Shown here one piece after another: positions 17,282 through 25,123 of a stretch of 40,000 bases of DNA. This stretch comes from Oscillospiraceae bacterium (lineage in GTDB: Bacteria; Bacillota; Clostridia; UBA1212): positions 1-40,000 of the forward strand of contig SVJA01000016.1 in assembly GCA_015069195.1 (NCBI GenBank). The letters are read 5' to 3'. Numbering within the stretch: the first letter of the stretch is position 1; every line of letters starts with the position of its first letter. The notes under the pieces are model-generated. The model was not told where the DNA came from. It saw only the letters and a program-made list of their open reading frames with translations, and searched no databases. The translations under genes were made by a program, and so were the position numbers.

Positions 17282-19123
17282 ATGTCTTATATTAGTGATG
17301 ATATTCTCTATAACGTAGAGAAGCCTGCCAGATATACGGGCGGCGAATGGAACAGTATAATTAAAAATAAATCCGATGTAGATATCCGCTTTGCTTTTTG
17401 CTTTGCGGATATTTACGATATCGGTATGTCTCATCTCGGAATGAAGATTTTATATCATCTTCTTAATGAGCGTCCGGGTACTTGGTGTGAGAGAGTTTTT
17501 TCGCCTTGGCCTGATCTCGAAAAAGAGATGCGTGCAAACGGTTTGAAACTTTTTGCTCTTGAATCGCAGGAACCGATTGATACTTTTGATTTTATCGGTT
17601 TTACGATGCAGTACGAGATGAGTTTTACAAATATCATAAATATGATTGAACTTGCAGGTGTTCCGATAAAATCCGCTGACAGAACAGAGGGGATGCCTTT
17701 TGTTATCGGTGGTGGACCTGCTGCTGTAAATCCGGAACCTTTGGCAGACTATTTTGATCTTTACAATATCGGTGACGGCGAGGAAATGCTTCCGGAAATT
17801 ATGGAAGTGTATGCGCAGTGGAAAAAAGACGGTGCTCCTCGTATCGAGTTTTTAAGAAGAGTTTCAAAAATTGAGGGTGTATATGTACCTTCTATGTACG
17901 AGCCTAAATATGACGAAAACGACGGTTTTATTTCACTCGACGCTAAACCCGAGTTTGCTGATTGCGCGCCTAAAACGGTCAGAAAAAGAGTTGTACAAGA
18001 TCTTGATAAGACTTATTTTCCGGAGAAACAGGTTGTGCCATATACTGCGGCGGTTCACGATCGCATTATGCTTGAAATTTTCAGAGGTTGTATAAGGGGC
18101 TGTCGTTTCTGCCAGGCTGGTTTTATATATCGTCCTGTGCGTGAAAGAAAGGCAGAAACACTTCTAAATATTGCAGATAAACTTGTAAAGAGTACAGGCT
18201 ACGAAGAGATTTCACTTCTTAGTCTTAGCACAAGTGATTTTACAGAACTTCCGTGTCTTACAGAAGGTTTACTTGATGCGTTTCAGGATAAACATGTTAA
18301 CCTTGCACTTCCGAGTCTTCGAGTCGATTCGTTTTCTCTTGATCTTATGGAGAAAGTTTCAAAAGTCAGAAAAAGCGGCATTACATTTGCTCCTGAAGCA
18401 GGTACGCAGCGTATGCGTGATGTCATAAATAAAGGCGTAAATGAAGAAGATTTGCTCAGATCCGTTGAAATGGTTTTCAAAGGTGGTTGGCATAACATTA
18501 AGCTTTACTTTATGATTGGTTTGCCTACGGAGACCGATGAAGACGTTCTCGGAATTGCAGACCTTGCTTTTAAAGTATTGAAAAAATATGACGAAGTACA
18601 CGCAGGCAAGAAAGCTCGCAGACCGGAGATTACTGTAAGCGTTTCTACGTTTGTGCCGAAGCCGTTTACGCCTTTCCAATGGTGCGAACAGATTACTATT
18701 GATGAGATCAGAAGACGTCAGGATTTACTCAAACACGCTCTTAATAAGCGCATAAGTTTCAGTTGGCACGATCCCAAAACTTCGGTTTTAGAGGGTGTTT
18801 TGGCGCGTGGTGACAGACGTTGCGGTGATATTCTTTATGAAGTATGGAAAGAAGGCGGAGGTTTTGATGCGTGGTCTGAATATATGGACTATGACAGCTG
18901 GCGCAGAATAATTGACGAAGCAGGAAAATGCTGTATCACGGGTAAAGATACAACACTCGAGACTCCGCTTCCATGGCAACACATTGATGTCGGTGTATCT
19001 CAGAAATTCTTCAAGAGTGAATATGAGAAGGCTATGCTAGGTATTCTGACACCTAATTGCAGAGAAAAATGCAGCGGTTGCGGTGCAGCTTGTTACAAAG
19101 GCGGTGTTTGTGTTGGAAAATAA
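17282..19123 (+). CDS. B12-binding-domain/radical SAM protein (TIGR03960-like)
   Basis: The 613-residue protein belongs to the radical SAM family that sits next to DUF2344 and RNase G genes in many Clostridia. The N-terminal ~200 residues form a cobalamin-binding-like alpha/beta domain (FADIYDIGMSHLGMKILYHL; FVIGGGPAAVNPEPLADYFD). The radical SAM core has the iron-sulfur motif CIRGCRFC at residues 270-277, followed by SLSTSDF, FAPEAGTQRMRDVINKGV and YFMIGLPTETDED. The C-terminus has a second Cys cluster (NCREKCSGCGAACYKGGVC), possibly an additional metal site. The reaction is unknown. ATG 17282 is preferred, with GAAAGAG about 10 bases before it. Its end overlaps the next gene by about 14 bases, showing translational coupling. 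Confidence 0.88.
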   Translation: MSYISDDILYNVEKPARYTGGEWNSIIKNKSDVDIRFAFCFADIYDIGMSHLGMKILYHLLNERPGTWCERVFSPWPDLEKEMRANGLKLFALESQEPIDTFDFIGFTMQYEMSFTNIINMIELAGVPIKSADRTEGMPFVIGGGPAAVNPEPLADYFDLYNIGDGEEMLPEIMEVYAQWKKDGAPRIEFLRRVSKIEGVYVPSMYEPKYDENDGFISLDAKPEFADCAPKTVRKRVVQDLDKTYFPEKQVVPYTAAVHDRIMLEIFRGCIRGCRFCQAGFIYRPVRERKAETLLNIADKLVKSTGYEEISLLSLSTSDFTELPCLTEGLLDAFQDKHVNLALPSLRVDSFSLDLMEKVSKVRKSGITFAPEAGTQRMRDVINKGVNEEDLLRSVEMVFKGGWHNIKLYFMIGLPTETDEDVLGIADLAFKVLKKYDEVHAGKKARRPEITVSVSTFVPKPFTPFQWCEQITIDEIRRRQDLLKHALNKRISFSWHDPKTSVLEGVLARGDRRCGDILYEVWKEGGGFDAWSEYMDYDSWRRIIDEAGKCCITGKDTTLETPLPWQHIDVGVSQKFFKSEYEKAMLGILTPNCREKCSGCGAACYKGGVCVGK

Positions 19124-19775
19124 TTTTACATACAGATTACGTTATTCGCGCGGTGCAGACGTAAGATACGTATCACATCTTGATATACTTAAACTTTTCG
19201 ACAGAGCTTGCCGCCGTGCAGAGTTACCGGTAGATTACTCGGAAGGATTTAATCCGCACCCTGAATTTGTTTTCGGAATGCCTCTTCCTGTCGGTGTTAC
19301 AAGTGAAGCAGAGTATGTTGATATAAAGTTGTACGAAAAGATAAGTAATACTGATTTTATCAGACGTTTAAATGATTCTTTGCCGCCTGCCGTAAGGATA
19401 ATGGAATCAAAGCACTTGGCAGAAAGAACACCGAATATTATGAAAACAGTTTCTGCCTCAAAGTACAGAGTGTTGGTGGATTTCAAGTGTGCCGATGTGT
19501 CAGATGCTTTTGAAAAAATTGAGGCGGAACTTGATCTTAACAGACCTCTTGTTGTTATGAAAAAAACAAAAAGTGCAACAAAAGAAACCGATATAAGACC
19601 TATGATTCATTCGATTGAATTTACGGATAAGGGCAACGGAATTGGCGAGCTTTTGATAGTTACTGCCGCAGGAAACCTTACTAACTTACGACCGGAACTT
19701 GCGATTAATTCTCTTTGCGAAGTTTGCGGAGTTTCTTGTAAGATAGAAAGCATTCACAGATTGGAGCTTATTTGA
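19110..19775 (+). CDS. DUF2344 (TIGR03936-family) radical-SAM-linked protein
   Basis: The protein has about 221 residues. The YRLRYSRGADVRYVSHLDIL start and SEGFNPHPEFVFGMPLPVGV are hallmarks of this family, which is nearly always encoded beside, or fused to, the TIGR03960 radical SAM protein. A role in the same modification pathway is inferred from that linkage; no biochemical activity is known to me. The frame opens at 19083, but GTG 19110 (or TTG 19113) fits the AAAGG at 19097-19101 and gives the family-typical N-terminus. It overlaps the radical SAM gene, and the RNase gene follows 4 bases after its stop. Confidence 0.85.
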   Translation: MLENNFTYRLRYSRGADVRYVSHLDILKLFDRACRRAELPVDYSEGFNPHPEFVFGMPLPVGVTSEAEYVDIKLYEKISNTDFIRRLNDSLPPAVRIMESKHLAERTPNIMKTVSASKYRVLVDFKCADVSDAFEKIEAELDLNRPLVVMKKTKSATKETDIRPMIHSIEFTDKGNGIGELLIVTAAGNLTNLRPELAINSLCEVCGVSCKIESIHRLELI

Positions 19776-19779
19776 CGCG

Positions 19780-20928
19780 ATGGAACGAAAAATTCTTCTT
19801 AAAACAAAAGGTGAAACCCAGAATCAGATCAGATATGTAGTAACAGAAGACGGAGAGCCGGTATTTTACGGTGTTTTTGATCCTATGGATGTGTATGGTG
19901 AAACAATATGTTCCGTGCGTATAAAGGAGCGTTTGACGGCGCACAAAGTTGTATTTTGCGATGTCGGAAGGGATAAACCTGCCTTCATAAATAATTGCAA
20001 TTTCCTGCCCGGTAAGATGATGCTTGTGCAGGCGGATTCCTCAGAGCACGATTCTAAAGGTATAAAATTTTCGACGGATATAAAGATTCGCGGAAAATAT
20101 CTTGTTGCGGTTATGCACCAATACAGTTCCAGATGCGGTCTGGAAGCAAAAATTTCGAAAAAAATAACTGACTATGAGTTAAAAAACAAACTTTTCAATT
20201 TTATTTCGGAATATCCTGTACGAAGATGTATCGACATGGATTGTTTCTGTGAGGTTATTTGCAGAACCTCGGTTGCAGAACTTGATGATTTATCGATTCT
20301 GGATGATGATTTGGATATGATTTTTGCTGAATGGAATGCGCTGTTGCATGATTTTTCGGAGAATTATAAAACAAATGCGAAAGTCGGTATCATTAAAGGT
20401 TATACTGATGTTATCGATTATATAAGGAAACATGAACGTACCGACGATTTTGCCGAGATTGTGTCTGATTGTCCGATTCTTTCTCATAATCTGTCCGAGA
20501 CCTCTCCTGCATTTGCTGACAAAATAAAATGTATGAGTGAAAAAAATGAATTTGACATTTTTACCGTATATGCTGTTGATAACAGACTTTGTCAACTTAT
20601 GAGAAAGCAAGTTTATCTTAAGTCGGGTGCATATCTTGTGATCGAATTCACCGAAGCTATGACCGTTATTGATGTAAATTCCGGCAAAAATACCGTAGGA
20701 AATTCTTTAGCTGTAAACAAAGAAGCTGCAGCAGAAATAATGAGACAGTTAAGGCTTCGCGACATCGGTGGAATAATTGTCTGTGATTTTATAAATATGT
20801 TTGACAGCCGAAAAGACCGTGAATTGGTTTTGTATCTGAAAGAACTTGCCGGCTCTGATACTCAGGAAATTTATATATCAAATGTAAGTCATTTAGGTTT
20901 GGTTGAGATAGCGCGAAAAAGAAGTTAA
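19780..20928 (+). CDS. Ribonuclease E/G family protein, short form
   Basis: The 382-residue protein carries the RNase E/G catalytic region: VYLKSGAYLVIEFTEAMTVI, then DVNSGKNT, and RQLRLRDIGGIIVCDFINM. Both metal-binding Asp residues of the DNase-I-like subdomain are present (in VIDVNSG and VCDFINM). The protein stops right after HLGLVEIARKRS, so it lacks the Cys-x-x-Cys zinc-link and the small domain that support tetramer formation in E. coli RNase E. The N-terminal S1-type region is present but diverged. It probably takes part in mRNA or rRNA processing, but with altered oligomerisation. It is third in the radical SAM-DUF2344-RNase operon. rplU and rpmA, which often follow, are absent here. 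Confidence 0.85.
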   Translation: MERKILLKTKGETQNQIRYVVTEDGEPVFYGVFDPMDVYGETICSVRIKERLTAHKVVFCDVGRDKPAFINNCNFLPGKMMLVQADSSEHDSKGIKFSTDIKIRGKYLVAVMHQYSSRCGLEAKISKKITDYELKNKLFNFISEYPVRRCIDMDCFCEVICRTSVAELDDLSILDDDLDMIFAEWNALLHDFSENYKTNAKVGIIKGYTDVIDYIRKHERTDDFAEIVSDCPILSHNLSETSPAFADKIKCMSEKNEFDIFTVYAVDNRLCQLMRKQVYLKSGAYLVIEFTEAMTVIDVNSGKNTVGNSLAVNKEAAAEIMRQLRLRDIGGIIVCDFINMFDSRKDRELVLYLKELAGSDTQEIYISNVSHLGLVEIARKRS

Positions 20929-20932
20929 ACAA

Positions 20933-20990
20933 AAAGAGTGATAATTAAAATCGACTCGATAATCGATTCTTAATCGTCACTCTTTCTGTT
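20933..20990 (+). terminator. Terminator after the RNase E/G gene
   Basis: AAAGAGTGA (20933-20941) pairs with TCACTCTTT (20977-20985). Inside it, ATTAA and ATCGA pair with TCGAT and TTAAT. The long imperfect hairpin ends in a T-rich stretch. Confidence 0.75.
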
Positions 20991-21020
20991 TAATATGAGT
21001 ATAAACTTTTTCACTACCAT

Positions 21021-21062
21021 AAAAAACCTCTTTAACGGTTTGTCCGGTAAAGAGGGTTTTTA
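21021..21062. terminator. Bidirectional terminator between the RNase and symporter genes
   Basis: AAAACCTCTTTA (21023-21034) pairs with TAAAGAGGGTTTT (21048-21060). It has A/T runs on both sides, so it can serve the NSS gene on the minus strand as well as rightward transcripts. Confidence 0.85.
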
Positions 21063-21084
21063 TCATTTCAAGTGGGCTGCTTTG

Positions 21085-22440
21085 TTAAATCTTAATTATA
21101 CCCAAACCGTTAAGCACTGATGATATCAGTATTGCTAAGATACAGAACGGAGCAATGTACTTGATCATCACAGTGAAAAATTTTTCTTGTTTGAATTTGC
21201 CTGCAAGTTTTACTTCGTTCGTAATTACGCTGGGTTTTACTATAAAGCCTACGAATATACAGGTGAGGAACGCTACTATCGGCATTATTACACTGTTTGA
21301 TAAAAAATCAAAGAAGTCGAGGATTGATAATCCCAGTATTTTTACACCGTCCCAGTGACCGTAGCCCAAGGATGAGGGAAGTGCCAGAATTATACAACCG
21401 ACAAGAACGACAAGGCAGGTTCTTATTCTTGGAATATTGAATTTGTCTCGGAGTATAGAAACAACGGTTTCCATAAGCGAAATCGATGATGTGAGCGCCG
21501 CAAAGAACACGAGCAGGAAGAATACGAATCCTATAATACTTCCGAACGGCATGGAATCAAATATTTTCGGGAGCATTTCGAACATAAGACCTGCACCTGC
21601 CTGGAGCTTTGCTTCGTCACCACCGGTGAAAACGAATACGGACGGAACTATCATAAGTCCTGCTACCATTGCGATACCAGTATCAAAGAGTTCTATCTGG
21701 TGGACTGATTTTTCTATATTTGCTTCTTTCGGCATATAAGAACCGTAAGTTATCATAATGCCCATTGCGATAGACATGGAGTAGAAGAGCTGACCGAGTG
21801 CGCCGAGTACCGTCATAACGGAGAACTTCGAAAAGTCGGGCATGAAGTAGTATTTGACGCCTTCCGTTGCACCATCGAGTGTAATTGTGTAAATTGCTAT
21901 GCCTACTGACAACACAACAAGAACCGGCATCAGTATTTTGCTGAATTTTTCAATACCCTTTTCAACACCGAGCATAACGATAATTGCAGTTGCAGCTATG
22001 TAAACCAAAAGCCAGATAATAGGTTCTACCGGTTTTGATATAAAGTCGCCGAAATATGTGTCACCTGCTGCAACGGACCCGTTTCCTAAAAGATATACAC
22101 TGAAATATTTTGTAACCCAACCACCGATAACGCAGTAATACGGAAGTATTATCATCGGAACAATTGCGGTCATTTTTCCGATGAATCCCCATTTGTTGTT
22201 TAGCTGACCGTATGCTTCAATAGCACTTTTACCGGTCTTTCGTCCGATGGCGATCTCTGCAACCATAAGTGTAAAGCCGAATGTTACCGCTAAAATTATA
22301 TATGTGAGTAAGAATATACCACCACCGTATTTTGCCGCTAGATAGGGGAATCTCCAGAGGTTTCCGAGTCCCACGGCACTTCCTGCAGCAGCAAATACAA
22401 ATCCGATTTTACTTGTAAAGCTGTTTCGTTTAGTTTCCAT
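21085..22440 (-). CDS. Neurotransmitter:sodium symporter (NSS) family amino-acid transporter
   Basis: The 451-residue, highly hydrophobic protein has a LeuT-type fold. The TM1 signature GSAVGLGNLWRFPYLAAKYG (about residues 20-39), with the unwound sodium and substrate site, is intact, followed by MVAEIAIGRKTGKSA. About 11 membrane segments can be traced; the length fits the bacterial 11-helix subgroup (such as MhsT and TnaT) and not 12-helix LeuT. It should import an amino acid with sodium; the substrate is unknown. The start at 22438-22440 has AAAGGA before it on the minus strand. It is a single-gene unit. Confidence 0.92.
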   Translation of the reverse strand: METKRNSFTSKIGFVFAAAGSAVGLGNLWRFPYLAAKYGGGIFLLTYIILAVTFGFTLMVAEIAIGRKTGKSAIEAYGQLNNKWGFIGKMTAIVPMIILPYYCVIGGWVTKYFSVYLLGNGSVAAGDTYFGDFISKPVEPIIWLLVYIAATAIIVMLGVEKGIEKFSKILMPVLVVLSVGIAIYTITLDGATEGVKYYFMPDFSKFSVMTVLGALGQLFYSMSIAMGIMITYGSYMPKEANIEKSVHQIELFDTGIAMVAGLMIVPSVFVFTGGDEAKLQAGAGLMFEMLPKIFDSMPFGSIIGFVFFLLVFFAALTSSISLMETVVSILRDKFNIPRIRTCLVVLVGCIILALPSSLGYGHWDGVKILGLSILDFFDFLSNSVIMPIVAFLTCIFVGFIVKPSVITNEVKLAGKFKQEKFFTVMIKYIAPFCILAILISSVLNGLGIIKI

Positions 22441-22560
22441 ATAGTGAAATCCTTTCTTATTTACACAATCTTATATAAAATACCACACTTAACCCCACGA
22501 GCGCAACCTGATATATTACCGGTTTTGCTCCGATAAAAAGGATTTTTTGGGGTTTTACAG

Positions 22561-22589
22561 TTGCGATATCATTATTAAACTGATATAAT
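22561..22589 (+). promoter_or_regulatory. Promoter of the engB-lysA transcript
   Basis: TTGCGA (22561-22566), a 17-base spacer and a perfect TATAAT (22584-22589) lie before the engB ribosome site. Confidence 0.7.
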
Positions 22590-22632
22590 AACTTGGTTAA
22601 ATTGCAGTGTGGGAAGAAAGGAGTCATATGAC

Positions 22633-23235
22633 GTGATAGTAAGAAATCCTAAATTTGTTTTATCTGCCATATCGGAGAAACAATATCCGGATTCGAATCT
22701 GCTCGAAGTTGCTTTTGCAGGCAGATCAAATGTAGGAAAATCTTCGCTTATAAATACCTTACTTAATCGTAAGAATCTTGCACGAAAAGGTTCGCGACAG
22801 GGTATGACGCGTATGATAAATTTCTTCAATATTGACGATGAGATACATTTTGTAGATCTCCCCGGTTACGGTTATGCATCTGTTTCAAAAAGCGAGATGA
22901 ATCTTTGGAGCAAGGTTATCACAAATTATCTTAATGTCAGACAGCAACTTTATCTTATGATTATGCTTGTAGATATCAGACACAAGCCGTCAAAAGAAGA
23001 TATTCAGATGTACAAATGGATTTTAGAGTCAGGCGTGCAACACATCATCGTTGCGACAAAGTCAGACAAGGTTTCACGTGCTGAGGCTCAGCGAAATATG
23101 AAGCTTATCAGAGAGACATTGGTTCTTCCGGATGATACAAAGATTTATCTGGTATCCAGCCAAAACCGAAACGGTATAAAAGAATTATGGGACGCAATAG
23201 ACAGTTACATTGTTGAGGAGGAAGAAAATGAGTAA
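22633..23235 (+). CDS. engB: Ribosome biogenesis GTPase YsxC/EngB
   Basis: The small 200-residue GTPase acts in late 50S subunit assembly. It has all G motifs: G1 AGRSNVGKSS, G3 VDLPGYGYA, G4 ATKSDK and the G5 region SSQNRNGIKEL. The frame is open from GTG 22609, but the ribosome site AAGGAG (22618-22623) lies downstream of that codon, so GTG 22633, giving MIVRNPKFVLSAISEKQYP, is the real start. Its last 8 bases overlap the start of lysA, which implies coupled translation. Confidence 0.95.
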   Translation: MIVRNPKFVLSAISEKQYPDSNLLEVAFAGRSNVGKSSLINTLLNRKNLARKGSRQGMTRMINFFNIDDEIHFVDLPGYGYASVSKSEMNLWSKVITNYLNVRQQLYLMIMLVDIRHKPSKEDIQMYKWILESGVQHIIVATKSDKVSRAEAQRNMKLIRETLVLPDDTKIYLVSSQNRNGIKELWDAIDSYIVEEEENE

Positions 23236-24487
23236 ATTACCTTTTTTTACAAAGGCACAGATAGATAATATTTGCAAGGATTACAAAACACCTTTTTATT
23301 TATACGATGAGAAGGGTATCCGCGAAGGCATCAGAAGATTACAGAATGCTTTTTCATGGGCTGATTTTAAGGAGTATTTCGCTGTGAAAGCCTGCCCAAA
23401 TCCGTATCTTATCAGAATGATGATTGAGGAAGGTTGTGGTGTTGACTGTTCTTCTATGACAGAGCTTATGATGGCAGAGGCACTCGGACTCAAAGGTGAG
23501 CAGATTATGTTTTCTTCAAACGTGACACCCGCTGACGATTTTGTAAAGGCTAGAGAGCTTGATGTTATTATCAACCTTGACGATATTACTCATATTGATT
23601 TTCTTGAGAAAAACGGCGGTTTGCCGGAAACTCTCTGTATGCGTTTTAATCCGGGCGGAGATTTCTGTATCGGAAATACTATCATGGGAAATCCCGGCGA
23701 TGCTAAGTACGGTATGACGAAAACACAGATTTTCGAAGCAGTTGAGATACTTATGAAAAAAGGCGTAAAGCATTTCGGACTTCATGCATTCCTTGCGAGC
23801 AATATGATCGAAAATGATTATTACGCAAGTCTTGCGGCGATTTTGTTTAAATTGGCTGTTGAGATAAACGAAAAGCTCGGTGCTGATATTTCGTTTGTAA
23901 ACCTCTCCGGCGGTGTAGGTATTCCGTACAAACCGGATGACAAGCCGGTTGATCTTGAATATGTGGGCAAAACCGTTAAAAAGGCATACAATGAGATAAT
24001 AGTTCCTTCAAAGCTTAAGAAAATTTCAATAAAATCAGAGCTCGGAAGATATATTACCGGACCGCACGGAATATTGGTTACAAAGGCTATTCACAAGAAA
24101 GATATTTATAAAAATTATGTCGGTGTAGATGCGTGTGCTGCAAACCTTATGAGACCTGCGATGTACGGTTCTTACCATCATATCACCGTTATGGGTAAAG
24201 AAAATGAAGCTCCCATGAAGATGTACGATATCACGGGCGGTCTTTGTGAGAACAATGATAAATTTGCGATTGACAGAATGCTTCCTGAAATTGAAAACGG
24301 CGATATTCTTGCGATACACGATGCTGGTGCTCACGGATTTGCAATGGGTTATAATTATAACGGCAAACTTAGAAGTGCTGAGCTTCTTCTCAGAGAGGAT
24401 GGAAGCGTTAAACTTATAAGACGCGCAGAGACTCCGGCTGACTATTTTGCGACATTTAATTTTGACGGCGCAGAAATAAAATTGTAA
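23228..24487 (+). CDS. lysA: Diaminopimelate decarboxylase
   Basis: The 419-residue PLP enzyme of the alanine-racemase-like fold catalyses meso-diaminopimelate to lysine. Lys54 in YFAVKACPNP should bind PLP. The following are all placed as in the family: HAFLASN, the phosphate-binding glycine loop SGGVGIPY, the substrate-side Arg in SELGRYITGPHG, and the dimer-interface Cys-Glu in GGLCENNDKF. It is slightly diverged from standard LysA, so a related amino-acid decarboxylase (for example carboxynorspermidine type) cannot be excluded. ATG 23228 sits after a GAGGAGGAAG ribosome site inside the end of engB; an in-frame TTG at 23210 is less likely. Confidence 0.82.
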   Translation: MSKLPFFTKAQIDNICKDYKTPFYLYDEKGIREGIRRLQNAFSWADFKEYFAVKACPNPYLIRMMIEEGCGVDCSSMTELMMAEALGLKGEQIMFSSNVTPADDFVKARELDVIINLDDITHIDFLEKNGGLPETLCMRFNPGGDFCIGNTIMGNPGDAKYGMTKTQIFEAVEILMKKGVKHFGLHAFLASNMIENDYYASLAAILFKLAVEINEKLGADISFVNLSGGVGIPYKPDDKPVDLEYVGKTVKKAYNEIIVPSKLKKISIKSELGRYITGPHGILVTKAIHKKDIYKNYVGVDACAANLMRPAMYGSYHHITVMGKENEAPMKMYDITGGLCENNDKFAIDRMLPEIENGDILAIHDAGAHGFAMGYNYNGKLRSAELLLREDGSVKLIRRAETPADYFATFNFDGAEIKL

Positions 24488-24518
24488 AAATAAATATGAT
24501 ATAAAGGAGAACTGTAAA

Positions 24519-25082
24519 ATGGCTGACAACAATGTTCAGATAAATGAAATTGCCTCGAGAATAGCCGAACTCCGTGATATTTGCGGATATACGGATGTCG
24601 AGATGGCAGAGTACCTTAATATTTCTCTTGAAACATACATTGCTTATGAAAATGCAGAACTTGATTTCCCTGTAAGTGTTTTGTATGCACTTGCGGCAAA
24701 GTTTAATGTTGACCTTACCGAGATTCTGACAGGAAAGTCTCCTAAGCTTGCAAATTGCTCGCTTGTCAGAAAAGGCGAAGGTATTATGGTTGACAGATAC
24801 AAGGGTTACGATTTTGAAAATATTGCTTACAAATTTATAAACAGAAAGATGGAGCCGATGGTGGTTACAGTAGGCGCTGAGACTGAAACCGAGGTACCGG
24901 AACTTGTTTCACACGAAGGACAGGAGCTCAACTACTGCCTCGAAGGTACTCTCAGAGTTACATTTGGAAAAAGTGAGTTTATTCTCAATGAGGGCGACTG
25001 CTTCTATTTTGACCCGTCTATTCCTCATGCACAGTCTGCCGTGGGCGGAAAGCCTGCTAAATTCTTAACGGTTATTCTTTAA
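24519..25082 (+). CDS. XRE-family regulator with C-terminal cupin domain
   Basis: The 187-residue protein has a helix-turn-helix of the XRE type in residues ~8-68 (ELRDICGYTDVEMAEYLNIS) and a cupin_2 barrel at about 105-187 (SHEGQELNYCLEGTLRVTFG, then LNEGDCFYFDPSIPHAQSAV, with conserved His, Glu and His residues). Such proteins sense a small ligand and regulate neighbouring genes. It lies 31 bases after lysA and 41 bases before the acyl-CoA synthetase, whose regulation is the best guess for its role. The start has an AAAGGAG ribosome site. Confidence 0.88.
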   Translation: MADNNVQINEIASRIAELRDICGYTDVEMAEYLNISLETYIAYENAELDFPVSVLYALAAKFNVDLTEILTGKSPKLANCSLVRKGEGIMVDRYKGYDFENIAYKFINRKMEPMVVTVGAETETEVPELVSHEGQELNYCLEGTLRVTFGKSEFILNEGDCFYFDPSIPHAQSAVGGKPAKFLTVIL

Positions 25083-25123
25083 TAAGCAGAAAAAGTGCAA
25101 ATACATTTTATTCGGAGGAAATA

